A DNA stretch of 64,000 nt. Origin: GCA-2693325 sp036343635 (GTDB taxonomy: Bacteria > Latescibacterota > UBA2968 > UBA8231). The notes below the pieces were generated by a model. That model saw nothing but the letters and a program-made list of their open reading frames with translations. It was not told the DNA's origin and made no database searches. Made by a program: the position numbers and the translations under genes. Position 1 is the stretch's first letter. The number at the start of each line of letters is the position of its first letter. The DNA lies in assembly GCA_036343635.1 (NCBI GenBank), contig JAYYVF010000086.1, positions 48,563 through 112,562 of the forward strand, written 5' to 3'. Positions 1 through 8,997 of this stretch are shown here, in pieces.

Positions 1-486
1 ATCCGGATCCATAGTCCTATACTGATTTGACCAATCAACCCATCGACCTACACGATTGATAAAACGTTCCCATTCCTCGGAATAACGTAATACCACATCA
101 CGACACGTTTCATTAAATTGTTCGACACCAAGATTCAAAATATCCGAGCGCGAGCGAAGATTTAGTTGCTGCTCTACTTCATTTTCAACCGGTAATCCAT
201 GACAATCCCAACCAAAGCGACGTTCTACACGAAATCCGCGCATTGTCCAATATCTAGGAACCACATCCTTAATAATGGATGCCAACAAATGACCATAATG
301 CGGTAACCCGCTCGCGAAAGGTGGACCATCATAAAAATGGAAACTACGTTCTTCAGGTCGCTCATCTACCGAGCGATGAAAAACATTTTCAGCCTGCCAA
401 AAAGCTAGTGTCTGCTCTTCTTGCGCAGGAAAATCAACCTGGTTGGTAACCTCATCAAATTGGAAAGTCTTAGAATCTTTCGCCAT
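1..486 (-). CDS. ileS: Isoleucyl-tRNA synthetase, N-terminal part (runs off the window)
   Basis: Charges tRNA-Ile with isoleucine in the cytosol (class Ia synthetase). The 162 codons visible run from the ATG at 486 to the window edge and cover the start of the Rossmann catalytic domain. Visible are the segment FYDGPPFASGLPHYGH, which contains the HIGH-type signature (HYGH), and the downstream WDCHGLPVE block typical of IleRS. Editing domain, KMSKS loop and anticodon domain lie outside the window. The start codon is directly adjacent to the yggT stop at 487, so the gene is the last visible member of a yggS-yggT-ileS operon, an arrangement common in bacteria. Identification is secure; only completeness is unknown. 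Confidence 0.95.
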   Translation of the reverse strand, partial: MAKDSKTFQFDEVTNQVDFPAQEEQTLAFWQAENVFHRSVDERPEERSFHFYDGPPFASGLPHYGHLLASIIKDVVPRYWTMRGFRVERRFGWDCHGLPVENEVEQQLNLRSRSDILNLGVEQFNETCRDVVLRYSEEWERFINRVGRWVDWSNQYRTMDPD

Positions 487-786
487 TTAGATATTTATAC
501 TTTGAAGGAATAGTACGATTATTTCCAAAAAAATTATTAATAGTAAGGGAGTGAAATCCAACCCTGTTGACCAAAGGAAACTAGGTAGGATACGCCTAAT
601 AGCATACAAAGCTGGATCTGTGACCCCACGCAGGAACTGTACGATCGAATTATAAGGATCTGGGTTAATCCATGATATTAAAACCCGAACTATTATGACC
701 CACTTGTAGATATTAATCAAGCTTACTATGATCCCAATAATACCATAGGAAAAACCACTATAATCAAACAAGCAATACGCCTCCAT
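487..786 (-). CDS. yggT: YggT family small membrane protein
   Basis: Small integral membrane protein of 99 residues with two hydrophobic stretches, around residues 12-40 and 70-98, separated by the conserved segment RVLISWINPDPYN, a hallmark of YggT. The family is linked to cell division or envelope osmotic stress, but its exact role is unsettled. It lies between yggS (39 bp upstream) and ileS (0 bp downstream), the usual neighbourhood. The annotated ATG follows a GAGGAG with no spacing. A TTG at codon 6, eight bases after a GGAGG, is an alternative start and would shorten the protein by five residues. Confidence 0.9.
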   Translation of the reverse strand: MEAYCLFDYSGFSYGIIGIIVSLINIYKWVIIVRVLISWINPDPYNSIVQFLRGVTDPALYAIRRILPSFLWSTGLDFTPLLLIIFLEIIVLFLQSINI

Positions 787-825
787 CTCCTCTAAACTAC
801 ATTACACTTCCAGCCTATATTTGTT

Positions 826-1524
826 TCAGATTGGAGATCGTTTACCAAAAATTGCCGTTCCCAATCTGACCATATTAGACCCTTCTTCTATAGCCCACTC
901 GAAGTCGGCACTCATCCCCATAGATAGATAGTCCATAGCTGCCGTTCTACTCGTGAGAGGCTCCATTTCTTCGGATAGTCGTCTCACCTTAGTAAAACTT
1001 TCGCGAACGGAACCCTCATCATCTGAAATGGGAGCAATTGTCATCAAACCACGTACCCTTAGGAACTGTGACTCTTCGGCAATTTGGCAAACTAACTCTA
1101 TAGCCTCATCAGGTAAGACTCCCGCCTGATGAGGCACACCAGAGGTATTTATTTGAACAAGTATATCTAGCCGTCTTCCTACCGCAGCAGCCCTTCGGTT
1201 TAACGTATCTGCTAAAGATTTTTTGTCAACTGACTGTACCATATCAAAAAGTTCAACAGCCTTGCCGGCCTTATTGCTCTGTACTCTTCCGATCATGTGC
1301 CATGTTAACAAACAGGACATGGAAGATTTCTTTCCTTCGGCCTCCTGTATTCTATTCTCTCCGACAATACTTAAACCGCATCTTCGAGCAACTTCTATCT
1401 CTTCGGAACTCCGAGTCTTTGAAACAGCAACGACTTGAATATCCTTGCCCGATCGACCAGATTTACCCGCAACACGATCAATACGAGTAATTAAATTTGA
1501 CCAATTTTGTTCGATCGGCAACAT
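826..1524 (-). CDS. yggS: PLP homeostasis protein, YggS/PLPBP family
   Basis: A 232-residue single-domain TIM-barrel PLP-binding protein related to the N-terminal domain of alanine racemase. It buffers pyridoxal phosphate and affects amino-acid pools in the cytosol; no catalysis is known. Visible are VVAVSKT with the PLP-binding lysine at residue 36, the GENRIQEA block near residue 55, WHMIGRVQSNK near 75-85, and the C-terminal LSMGMSADFEWAIEEGSNMVRLGTAIFG phosphate-binding region. Length matches the family (about 220-240). It is the first gene of the yggS-yggT-ileS set on the minus strand. Confidence 0.95.
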   Translation of the reverse strand: MLPIEQNWSNLITRIDRVAGKSGRSGKDIQVVAVSKTRSSEEIEVARRCGLSIVGENRIQEAEGKKSSMSCLLTWHMIGRVQSNKAGKAVELFDMVQSVDKKSLADTLNRRAAAVGRRLDILVQINTSGVPHQAGVLPDEAIELVCQIAEESQFLRVRGLMTIAPISDDEGSVRESFTKVRRLSEEMEPLTSRTAAMDYLSMGMSADFEWAIEEGSNMVRLGTAIFGKRSPI

Positions 1525-1594
1525 ATGTATGTATCTCTCAATATAAAGTTATCAGTTTTAACACACAATTTAAGACAACTTCCCCGCATGTTAC

Positions 1595-2824
1595 TCAATT
1601 ATTTCGAAGCCTCCTAGCGCGTAGCGCTATCTGCGCAAACCGGATAAAAATCGCATAAAAAACCAAAGAAAGAAAAATATCTAACGTTACAAATTGCATT
1701 AACAACTTGGCATTTTGTCCGGTTATAGAATCAAATAGGCCCAATCCGGTTGGCATACAAATTTCGAAAGTCAATACACCTCGGCTTAAAACATCCAAAC
1801 CAAACTTTCCATTTTGTGGGAGTGATTGAGCTCGAAACATAGCCGAGACCCAAATGCCCCTGAATACAAAAATTGTCAGTGCTGCAATCCCTAACGCAGT
1901 CATCACCCCAACAATAGGCTCTGTAATAATTCGTAAATTCAAGAAACTCCCCATCAATCCGAAATAAAGCAAATAGGGGAAAATGCCAACGCTATTCAAG
2001 ATCCTGTTCAACTTCCGCTTCCAACGCTTCTCGCGTGAAACTACAAGGCTAGCCGTAACAACAAACGGTAAAACATATAAGTTTAACGTCTGAAATGCCG
2101 CCGCTATCAAAAGACAGACTCCAAGCATTCCAGACAGCAAACCTTTTAAAGTTCGTGGCCACAAATCAAAACGGCATATTATATATCCACCGATTCCTCC
2201 CAACGACATTGAAAATATTATACGGCCAACATATGTTTCAGCTTCATGTGCTAACCACGCTATAGAGGAAAGGTACTGCAGAGTGAGCAAAAAGAGGAGT
2301 AGACTAAAAAGACCACCTACTCCTCCAATTTCTACCGCAAACAATCGTCTTGAAACCGGCATTCCTGAAAAAGGACCCCAAAATGCAGATACAGCTCCTA
2401 TGAATAAAGCCGGCTGCCACGATAGCCCCACTACAAACCAAACACTGAATGACACCAATATTACAACACTTATTGTCGAAAAGAATATCGACAATGAGAT
2501 TCTCTTATTTAACCACGAAATGGGATAGCAGTTCAGGCCAATATGAAATACAATCCATGCTAATGTTGCATCACGAAGCAAGTTTAATACCGCAAATTCC
2601 TTTGGCAACACTAGCTGCAAACCGGTTTCTCCAACCGTAAGACCCGCAAGAAACCAACCAACTGTAGAAGGGAGATCAAAACTATCCAGTAATCGACCAA
2701 ATGAATAGGCTACCAACAAAAGCACACCGATAAACCACAACGGGTCCATTGACGATTCAATGCCCTTTTGAGGCCCCATCGCTCCCAACAACAAGACTAC
2801 TGCGGCAACAACAATATGTCTCAT
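1595..2824 (-). CDS. CPA2-like cation/proton antiporter membrane protein, divergent
   Basis: A 409-residue protein made almost entirely of hydrophobic helices (about 10-12 by eye). It starts with an Na/H-exchanger-like block (DLPSTVGWFLAGLTVGETGLQLVLP) typical of the CPA2/KefB superfamily and has no C-terminal TrkA-N or USP domain. The region where CPA antiporters usually carry acidic ion-binding residues reads FIGAVSAFWGPFSGMPVSRR and has no Asp. Transport activity or coupling may therefore be altered. The upstream secDF and downstream yggS do not inform function. An internal ATG (residue 26, MDPLWF) is an alternative start. Superfamily membership is fairly sure; substrate is unknown. Confidence 0.6.
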   Translation of the reverse strand: MRHIVVAAVVLLLGAMGPQKGIESSMDPLWFIGVLLLVAYSFGRLLDSFDLPSTVGWFLAGLTVGETGLQLVLPKEFAVLNLLRDATLAWIVFHIGLNCYPISWLNKRISLSIFFSTISVVILVSFSVWFVVGLSWQPALFIGAVSAFWGPFSGMPVSRRLFAVEIGGVGGLFSLLLFLLTLQYLSSIAWLAHEAETYVGRIIFSMSLGGIGGYIICRFDLWPRTLKGLLSGMLGVCLLIAAAFQTLNLYVLPFVVTASLVVSREKRWKRKLNRILNSVGIFPYLLYFGLMGSFLNLRIITEPIVGVMTALGIAALTIFVFRGIWVSAMFRAQSLPQNGKFGLDVLSRGVLTFEICMPTGLGLFDSITGQNAKLLMQFVTLDIFLSLVFYAIFIRFAQIALRARRLRNN

Positions 2825-2894
2825 GGATTCAAAACAAAGAGACGACCAATACAGCTATCCCTCATCTAAGTAATTATTTGTCCGACAAAATTCT

Positions 2895-5468
2895 CTAACC
2901 CTTACTTCCCTTTTCTTTTGCTTCAGACCGTTTGTGACCAAGATAAAGCACGGGACTTGCAACAAAAATTGAGGAGTATGTACCTACAAGGACTCCGATA
3001 AATAAGGTGATCGTAAAATTGCGATTCACTTCACCACCAAATAACATGAGAACCACGACAGCGACAAGCGTGGTCAGGGACGTTATTAACGTACGGCTAA
3101 GACAACCATTGATACTGTGATCAATAACACTAGCAAAACCTTCTCGACGTGTTATATTCAAATTCTCTCGGATCCTATCAAATACAACAATTGTATCATT
3201 CAAAGAGTATCCTACAATAGCCAGCAAGCCAGCAACAACTGCTAATGTTATCTCTACCCCGATAAAAGACAAAAGACCAAGAGTAATAAGAACATCGTGG
3301 AATAATGCAACTACAGCTGCAACCCCATAAAGTAGTCGATGAAAACGCCAAGCCATATATGCAAGAATGAGCAACAACGCTACAATAACCGCATTTACCG
3401 CGGCGCTACTTAACTCCTCTCCAATACGCGGGCCAACCTTTTCCTGCCGCCGAATCCAATCTACTTCCGAGATATTGTTTGAGAATTTCGCACCTAAGGC
3501 CGTCATGACACCTTCCGCAACGGAGGTACCCTCTTCGCTTTCGCTTATTCTAATCAACACATCATTCGGAGACCCAAACTGTTTAATCTCATTGTTTCTC
3601 AAATCAAGAGTTTTATCCCCAACTTGTACCTGACTTAGCGCTTCACGTACCTGTTCAAGACGCAATGGAGGGTCAAAATGCAGTTCAAGCAAAGTACCAC
3701 CTGCGAAATCTATCCCTGGACGCAGGCCATTGATAGCCACAACAGATATTATACCCAAAGCCAGCCCAGAACCCGAAATCGCAAAACCAAGGGCCCTTTT
3801 GGCCAAGAAGCGTATTTTTAATCCAGACAAAAACCCTATCGGTCCAATGCTAAGCGACTGTTTTCTGGTGCTACGAGTCAATAAATCAAATACCGTACGA
3901 GTCACAAAGAAAGCGGTAAATAAGCTTGAAACAATTCCTATACACAACGTAAGTGCAAAACCCCGAATCGGACCCGTGCCAAATTGGTACAAAACTATTC
4001 CAACTAGGAAGGTCGTAACATTTGCATCGAGAATAGCAGAAAGAGCATTATTATACCCGCTTTCAATAGCTGCTCGAACTGTTTTGCCACCACGCAACTC
4101 TTCTCGAATTCTTTCAAAAATCAGAACATTCGCATCAACAGCCATTCCAATAGTCAAGATTATACCCGCAATACCGGGAAGCGTAAGAGTCGCGTGAAAT
4201 CCTGCCAGTACGGCCATAATAAATACCATGTTAAGAATCAAAGATAGATCAGCAATTATACCAGCAATCCTATAATAAAGAAGCATGAAGATCACGATTA
4301 TGATCATGCTATATAGTGCCGCAGTCTTACCTTGCTCGATGGAATCGCGACCAAGAGAAGGACCAACAGTCCTATCTTCTATAATCTCCACCTCAGCCGG
4401 TAAAGCCCCAGCTCGAAGCACAATAGCTAAATCTTTAGCCTCTTCTTGGTCTCCACTACCAGTTATTATACCTCTTCCACCCGGTATTTTGCTTTGTATG
4501 TTCGGTGCAGAATAAACAGCATTATCAAGCACAATAGCCATACGGTCCCCAATATGAGCACCCGTGAGCCTCTCAAACAAATCTACACCTTCATCTGTCG
4601 TCGTGAAATTAACAATTGGCTGACCTAAATACTGAAGGTCTTGTCCTGAAGACACATATGCATCTTGCAACATATCGCCTGTCATTTCCGCCCGCGTACG
4701 AACCAAATACAGCATGTAGTACTGATTTCCATCAGGACCTTCAGGCTTGCTCGAAAATAAAAATTCTACATCGCTTGGCACGACAGCCTGTGCTTCTTCC
4801 CCCGAAACAATCTTTTTGACGGCCGGAAGGTCACGAGAAGATACAGCTATGTCTCCAGTAGCTAGCGGCACAATCATCGAGGTCAAATTACGCGTGCCTT
4901 CAGTCATACTTTCGAGGCTTTCTGCCTCAAACAAGCTACTCTCATCCTTTTTATTTTCCAAAGGAGCTGACGATGGACTATCCTCTTTAGTTTTTATCAA
5001 AGAATCGATCCGTTGTATCAAACGATTTCGCTCTGCTTCGGGCTCCAGCAGTTGGAATTCCAGCAAAGCAGTCTGTCCGACCAATCCTTTGGCTCTCTGG
5101 ACATCCTGAACTCCTGGCAACTCAATAATGATACGGTTTTCACCTTGACGTTGAATCGTCGGCTCCGCCACACCAAACTGATCAACTCGATTCCTAATAA
5201 TTTCCTGGGCACGAGCCACGGCATCCGCAGCCTCTTCGGCCTCCATCCCTTGAGTCTTGACTTCAAGCACAAGATGTATTCCACCTTGCAAATCTAAACC
5301 CAGGTTGAGAGCTTTTTTCTTTAAATCAGACAATTTAGCCGGAGAACTTAAATCCATAGCTTCACGTTGCTCACGAGACATCTCATAAAATTGGAAGCTG
5401 GGAATCAGATAATATACCGCAGCAACTATCAACCCTAATATCAGCAAAATCCTACTATTGCGTTTCAT
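2895..5468 (-). CDS. secDF: Fused protein-export membrane protein SecDF
   Basis: Proton-driven accessory factor of the Sec translocon that pulls substrates across the inner membrane. The protein is a natural SecD-SecF fusion of 857 residues. The SecD half carries an N-terminal membrane helix, the periplasmic P1 region (LGLDLQGGIHLVLEV, then ELPGVQD) and a membrane block with GMAVDANVLIFERIREEL. The SecF half has LRPGIDFAGGTLLEL and GYSLNDTIVVFDRIREN, with the intramembrane acidic residues expected for proton use. A Ser/Lys/Glu-rich insertion lies in the periplasmic region around residues 155-200. I chose the ATG at 5468 because AAGGA lies six bases upstream and it gives a clean signal-anchor. 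An ATG six codons earlier (5486) lacks a ribosome binding site. Confidence 0.95.
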   Translation of the reverse strand: MKRNSRILLILGLIVAAVYYLIPSFQFYEMSREQREAMDLSSPAKLSDLKKKALNLGLDLQGGIHLVLEVKTQGMEAEEAADAVARAQEIIRNRVDQFGVAEPTIQRQGENRIIIELPGVQDVQRAKGLVGQTALLEFQLLEPEAERNRLIQRIDSLIKTKEDSPSSAPLENKKDESSLFEAESLESMTEGTRNLTSMIVPLATGDIAVSSRDLPAVKKIVSGEEAQAVVPSDVEFLFSSKPEGPDGNQYYMLYLVRTRAEMTGDMLQDAYVSSGQDLQYLGQPIVNFTTTDEGVDLFERLTGAHIGDRMAIVLDNAVYSAPNIQSKIPGGRGIITGSGDQEEAKDLAIVLRAGALPAEVEIIEDRTVGPSLGRDSIEQGKTAALYSMIIIVIFMLLYYRIAGIIADLSLILNMVFIMAVLAGFHATLTLPGIAGIILTIGMAVDANVLIFERIREELRGGKTVRAAIESGYNNALSAILDANVTTFLVGIVLYQFGTGPIRGFALTLCIGIVSSLFTAFFVTRTVFDLLTRSTRKQSLSIGPIGFLSGLKIRFLAKRALGFAISGSGLALGIISVVAINGLRPGIDFAGGTLLELHFDPPLRLEQVREALSQVQVGDKTLDLRNNEIKQFGSPNDVLIRISESEEGTSVAEGVMTALGAKFSNNISEVDWIRRQEKVGPRIGEELSSAAVNAVIVALLLILAYMAWRFHRLLYGVAAVVALFHDVLITLGLLSFIGVEITLAVVAGLLAIVGYSLNDTIVVFDRIRENLNITRREGFASVIDHSINGCLSRTLITSLTTLVAVVVLMLFGGEVNRNFTITLFIGVLVGTYSSIFVASPVLYLGHKRSEAKEKGSKG

Positions 5469-5565
5469 AACCTGTCCTTGCGACATCTTGTTTATTCAGC
5501 ACGACAAACAATACCTGCTGCATGTATAAGTTTATTTAAATATTCAAACAAATTAAAATAGGGTG

Positions 5566-6585
5566 CTAATCAACAATGCGAAAGCGTCCGAGCAAACCCG
5601 TTGTTGATTTAACACGATAACCTTCCGGAGTTCCGGTAAACACCAACGCCTCTACATCTGAAAGGCTTTCCGCTAGCTGAAGACCTTTTTCCTCACCCAA
5701 AACGAAAACGGCAGTTGCCAATATATCAGCATCCATAGCTGTCCGAGCCCAAATCGTCGTACTTATCGTTGGAGTTGATGGCCATCCAGTTTGAGGATCG
5801 AGAATATGGTGATACCGCTTGCCTTCCTTTATAAAATATTGCTGGTAATCACCAGACGTTGCGATAGCCTTCAATCCTATATCTTCAACCTCTATGAATG
5901 AATCCGGTTTACGAGGATGTTGGACCGCAATACGCCACGAAGTCCCATCCGGCTTACTACCCCAATAACGTATGTCTCCTCCAGCCTCAATTAAACCATT
6001 CTCTACTCCTGCTACTTCTAACCTGCTTACCGCATGATCGACTGCATACCCTTTAGCTGCACCTCCCAAATCAATTTGCAAACCATCAATATTGACTCGC
6101 ACCTTCTGGCCTTTTAACTCCAACTGTTCGAAATCAACACATGAAATCAAAGAATCAATTTTACTATCACCTGGCACACTTTTTCTATCATGAAATTTCC
6201 AAGCCATAGTTAAACAACCTATTGTCGGATCATAGGCTCCGCCCGTCACCTGGGCCCAATACTTTGCTCTTTGCAAAACCTCAATCGTTTCTTTTGAACA
6301 ATTAACCCAACCTCCTGAATTATTTGAAATAAGCGAGATCTCAGATTTTGATCTGTAGCTACTCATTAAAGAATCGACCATAACAAACGAATCAAACGCC
6401 ATGTCGGTGAGCTTAACGCGTTCTAATTCCCCACCATAAAATTTGACGGACACAACGGTGTCAAAAACAACACGACCTTCTCGATAAAGCGAAGGAGCGT
6501 CACGAACAGAATAAAGCCACAATACAACAAGCAATGTTGCGATTGCAAATAGGACATTTTTCAAATGTATCTTCAAGCTGCGCAA
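5566..6585 (-). CDS. apbE: FAD:protein FMN transferase, ApbE family
   Basis: Transfers FMN from FAD to threonine residues of periplasmic or membrane flavoproteins such as NqrB/C and RnfG, using magnesium. 339 residues with an N-terminal membrane segment (about 11-25), consistent with periplasmic anchoring. Family blocks are YDPTIGCLTMAWKF, the nucleotide-binding IDLGGAAKGYAVDHA, EAGGDIRYWG, TSGDYQQYF, and HHILDPQTGWP near the C-terminus. The start is a TTG two bases after the stop of the polyprenyl synthase gene, so the two are probably cotranscribed and coupled. No Rnf/Nqr target gene is in the window. Confidence 0.9.
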   Translation of the reverse strand: MRSLKIHLKNVLFAIATLLVVLWLYSVRDAPSLYREGRVVFDTVVSVKFYGGELERVKLTDMAFDSFVMVDSLMSSYRSKSEISLISNNSGGWVNCSKETIEVLQRAKYWAQVTGGAYDPTIGCLTMAWKFHDRKSVPGDSKIDSLISCVDFEQLELKGQKVRVNIDGLQIDLGGAAKGYAVDHAVSRLEVAGVENGLIEAGGDIRYWGSKPDGTSWRIAVQHPRKPDSFIEVEDIGLKAIATSGDYQQYFIKEGKRYHHILDPQTGWPSTPTISTTIWARTAMDADILATAVFVLGEEKGLQLAESLSDVEALVFTGTPEGYRVKSTTGLLGRFRIVD

Positions 6586-6587
6586 AA

Positions 6588-7559
6588 TTAACTTTTGCGC
6601 TCTACAACCAGTTCAACGGCTAATTCAAGGGCCTCTCTAGCAGGCGTCTCTGGTAGGACTTGCAGACATTCAAGCGCTTGTGCACTATATTCACGCGCAG
6701 TTACTTCAGCAGCAGCAACACCTGAAAATTCTTCGACAAAAGTCACGATTTGCTGCCATTCCATCTCATCTTTTTCCGATTTGCGGAGCAAACACCTAAT
6801 CCGATCGCGATTTACCAATGGAGCTCGCTGCAACGCACGGATAAGTGGTAAAGTTAATTTCCCCTCACGCAAATCATGGCCCACAGGCTTCCCCATCGTA
6901 GCAGAATCACCAGTAAAATCCAATATGTCATCAGCAATTTGAAACGCAGCTCCCAACAATTCGCCATATTTTTTCATAGAATCAATGACCAACTGGTCAG
7001 CCTTCGAAAAAATAGGGCCCAGACAGACTGATGCTGAAATTAGAGACGCTGTCTTATCATTCACCATAGAAAGATAAGAAGATTCCCGCACATCATGTTG
7101 TTCCCCAATCTGTATTTCAAAGATCTCACCTATACTAAGACGCTGAGTAGCCTTGGATACAATCGCTAATGCCTGCAAGTTACCAATTTCAACAAGCATA
7201 CTCAGTGCTTTAGCAAGCAAAAAATCACCCATCAACACAGCAACTTGCCCACTCCACTTCTCGTTTATTGATTCACACCCCCGTCTCATGGTGGCCGAAT
7301 CAACTACATCGTCATGAACCATGGTTGCTGCATGAATCATTTCAACAGCTACTGCCGCATCGATAATGTCATCTTTGCATTCTAGTCCAACCGCCTTGGC
7401 ACTTAGTAAAGCCAAAGCTGGCCGCAGACGTTTCCCTTTGAGTTTAGACATATAACGCGCTATATCGTCGACGAGTTGGACATCCGCCGCCAATGCAACA
7501 TCCAAATTGTTTTCGAAATCTTCAAGTTCCGTTAGAATCAAAAGGTCAAATGAATTCAT
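6588..7559 (-). CDS. ispB: Polyprenyl diphosphate synthase (octaprenyl/heptaprenyl type)
   Basis: Condenses isopentenyl diphosphate onto an allylic diphosphate to build the long side chain of the respiratory quinone. 323 residues, the usual length for long-chain trans-prenyltransferases. Visible are GKRLRP (42-47), the first Asp-rich motif DDVVD (83-87), the second DDILD (210-214), and GHDLREGKLTLPLI. Residues just before the first Asp-rich motif (IHAATMVH) are small, compatible with a long product, but exact chain length cannot be read from sequence. It is directly followed by apbE (2-bp gap) and diverges from the enolase-superfamily gene at 7698. Confidence 0.92.
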   Translation of the reverse strand: MNSFDLLILTELEDFENNLDVALAADVQLVDDIARYMSKLKGKRLRPALALLSAKAVGLECKDDIIDAAVAVEMIHAATMVHDDVVDSATMRRGCESINEKWSGQVAVLMGDFLLAKALSMLVEIGNLQALAIVSKATQRLSIGEIFEIQIGEQHDVRESSYLSMVNDKTASLISASVCLGPIFSKADQLVIDSMKKYGELLGAAFQIADDILDFTGDSATMGKPVGHDLREGKLTLPLIRALQRAPLVNRDRIRCLLRKSEKDEMEWQQIVTFVEEFSGVAAAEVTAREYSAQALECLQVLPETPAREALELAVELVVERKS

Positions 7560-7631
7560 TCCAGTTATCCAGGCTTGTTAACTGACCTAAAAAAATACTT
7601 TTGTATCTCCGTGGTAAAAATCTGCTTCTAT

Positions 7632-7660
7632 TTCCCATAGCGCAAGACCTACGCTATATT
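7632..7660 (+). promoter_or_regulatory. Predicted sigma70-type promoter for the enolase-superfamily gene
   Basis: TTCCCA (7632-7637) and TATATT (7655-7660) are separated by 17 bp. Transcription would begin near 7667. This lies downstream of a possible TTG start at 7659 and upstream of the ATG at 7698, so it supports the shorter protein. Confidence 0.45.
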
Positions 7661-7697
7661 GACAGACATAAAAAAAATTTCACCTGCAAGAGATTTT

Positions 7698-8909
7698 ATG
7701 AAAATAACAGACGTAGAAACCTATCTTGTAGACGCCGGTTGGCCTCAGCACAACAGAGTGACAAATAGAGAAGAAAAAGGCGGATGGTCTGCACGAAATT
7801 GGCTCTTTGTCAAAATATGTACAGACGAAGGAATTTATGGTATCGGCGAAGCATCTGGTTGGCCCCGTGTTGTTGAAACTGCAATAAATGATCTCGCTCC
7901 GCTATTGATAAACGAAGACCCCTTCCATATCGAACGAATTTGGCATAAAATGTTGGCTTCTATTATGGGACATGGCATGACAGGTGTTGTCGGTGGCGGG
8001 GCAATCACGGGCATAGAAATGGCATTGTGGGATCTCAAAGGTAAGGCATTGGGACAACCCGTATGGAATCTGTTCGGAGGAAAAATGCGCGATAGGGTTC
8101 GCATATATGGACATGCCAGCTCCAGAGAACAAGCTCGATCACTAGTAGACCAAGGCTACGGCGCAATCAAAACAGGCGGTACACAGAATACACTTGAAAC
8201 CCTAAAATCTATTCGGCAAGAGGTGGGAAAAGATGTTGACCTAATGGTCGATATTCATGGTCCACCGTGGTTAAATACACGTGACGCAATCGCACTGGGT
8301 AAACGCCTTGAAGAATATGATCTTTTATTTTATGAGGATCCAGTTGCTCCAGAAAACATAGAGGCAATCTCTCGTGTATCCGCGGCAGTCAATTTACCAA
8401 TAGCTGCGGGAGAACGCCACGCTACAATTTGGGGCGTTCGGGAACTAATCGAACGAGAAATAATAGATGTAGTACAACCAGACACTGGACGTGCTGGTGG
8501 GCTGATGCAGATGAAAAAAATCGCCGCCATCGCAGAAGCACACTACTGCACAATAGCACCTCACGATGGATCGCTTGGACCCGTAGCAGAAATGGCTGCT
8601 GTCCACCTAATGGCCACCATCCCAAATTTTCTAATTTTAGAGCACCTGGCCAATGATGTACCTCAGCGCTACAGCATTATGACCGGCCAACCGGAGGTAA
8701 CTAACGGGCATATTACTGTACCGAACACTCCAGGTTTAGGAATAGATTTGATTGAAGAAGAAATCAGTCGATACCCCTCAGCGGGAAACTCCAACCATCC
8801 CGACCCGACTTATGGATACCAATATGTCTCGACCAAAACCGGCCGGGCAAGTTGGCTGAGTGGAGAAGAGACCAATCAAACAGAATACAAAGCAGGGCAG
8901 GTATTTTAG
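7698..8909 (+). CDS. Mandelate racemase/muconate lactonizing enzyme family protein (likely sugar-acid dehydratase)
   Basis: Enolase-superfamily member that abstracts the proton alpha to a carboxylate with magnesium; probably a sugar-acid dehydratase, though the substrate cannot be read from sequence. 403 residues. The N-terminal capping domain (about 1-125) is followed by a TIM barrel. Metal ligands appear as Asp185 (VDIHGPP), Glu213 (FYEDP) and Glu239 (AAGERHA). His187 and His289 (APHDGSLGP) are candidate acid/base residues, and the usual KxK position reads IKTG (Lys158). I chose ATG 7698, with AAGAGA just upstream and the protein starting MKITDVETYLV as in relatives. A TTG at 7659 would add 13 residues but overlaps the predicted -10 box. 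It diverges from the polyprenyl synthase gene. Confidence 0.88.
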   Translation: MKITDVETYLVDAGWPQHNRVTNREEKGGWSARNWLFVKICTDEGIYGIGEASGWPRVVETAINDLAPLLINEDPFHIERIWHKMLASIMGHGMTGVVGGGAITGIEMALWDLKGKALGQPVWNLFGGKMRDRVRIYGHASSREQARSLVDQGYGAIKTGGTQNTLETLKSIRQEVGKDVDLMVDIHGPPWLNTRDAIALGKRLEEYDLLFYEDPVAPENIEAISRVSAAVNLPIAAGERHATIWGVRELIEREIIDVVQPDTGRAGGLMQMKKIAAIAEAHYCTIAPHDGSLGPVAEMAAVHLMATIPNFLILEHLANDVPQRYSIMTGQPEVTNGHITVPNTPGLGIDLIEEEISRYPSAGNSNHPDPTYGYQYVSTKTGRASWLSGEETNQTEYKAGQVF

Positions 8910-8997
8910 AGGAGCAATCGGTAGATACCAAATCGATAAAATACAATGGGCCACTGAAATTTCCTGCTTTTATACACAAAGGGTTTAGAACTGCACA

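Noticed and set aside
3730..4197. 155-residue plus-strand reading frame inside secDF
   Set aside because: It is antisense to conserved SecD/SecF membrane segments and has no ribosome site or recognisable sequence; a shadow of the real gene.
7659..7697. TTG at 7659 as the start of the enolase-superfamily gene
   Set aside because: It overlaps the predicted -10 box, and the ATG at 7698 gives the family-typical N-terminus with a ribosome site.
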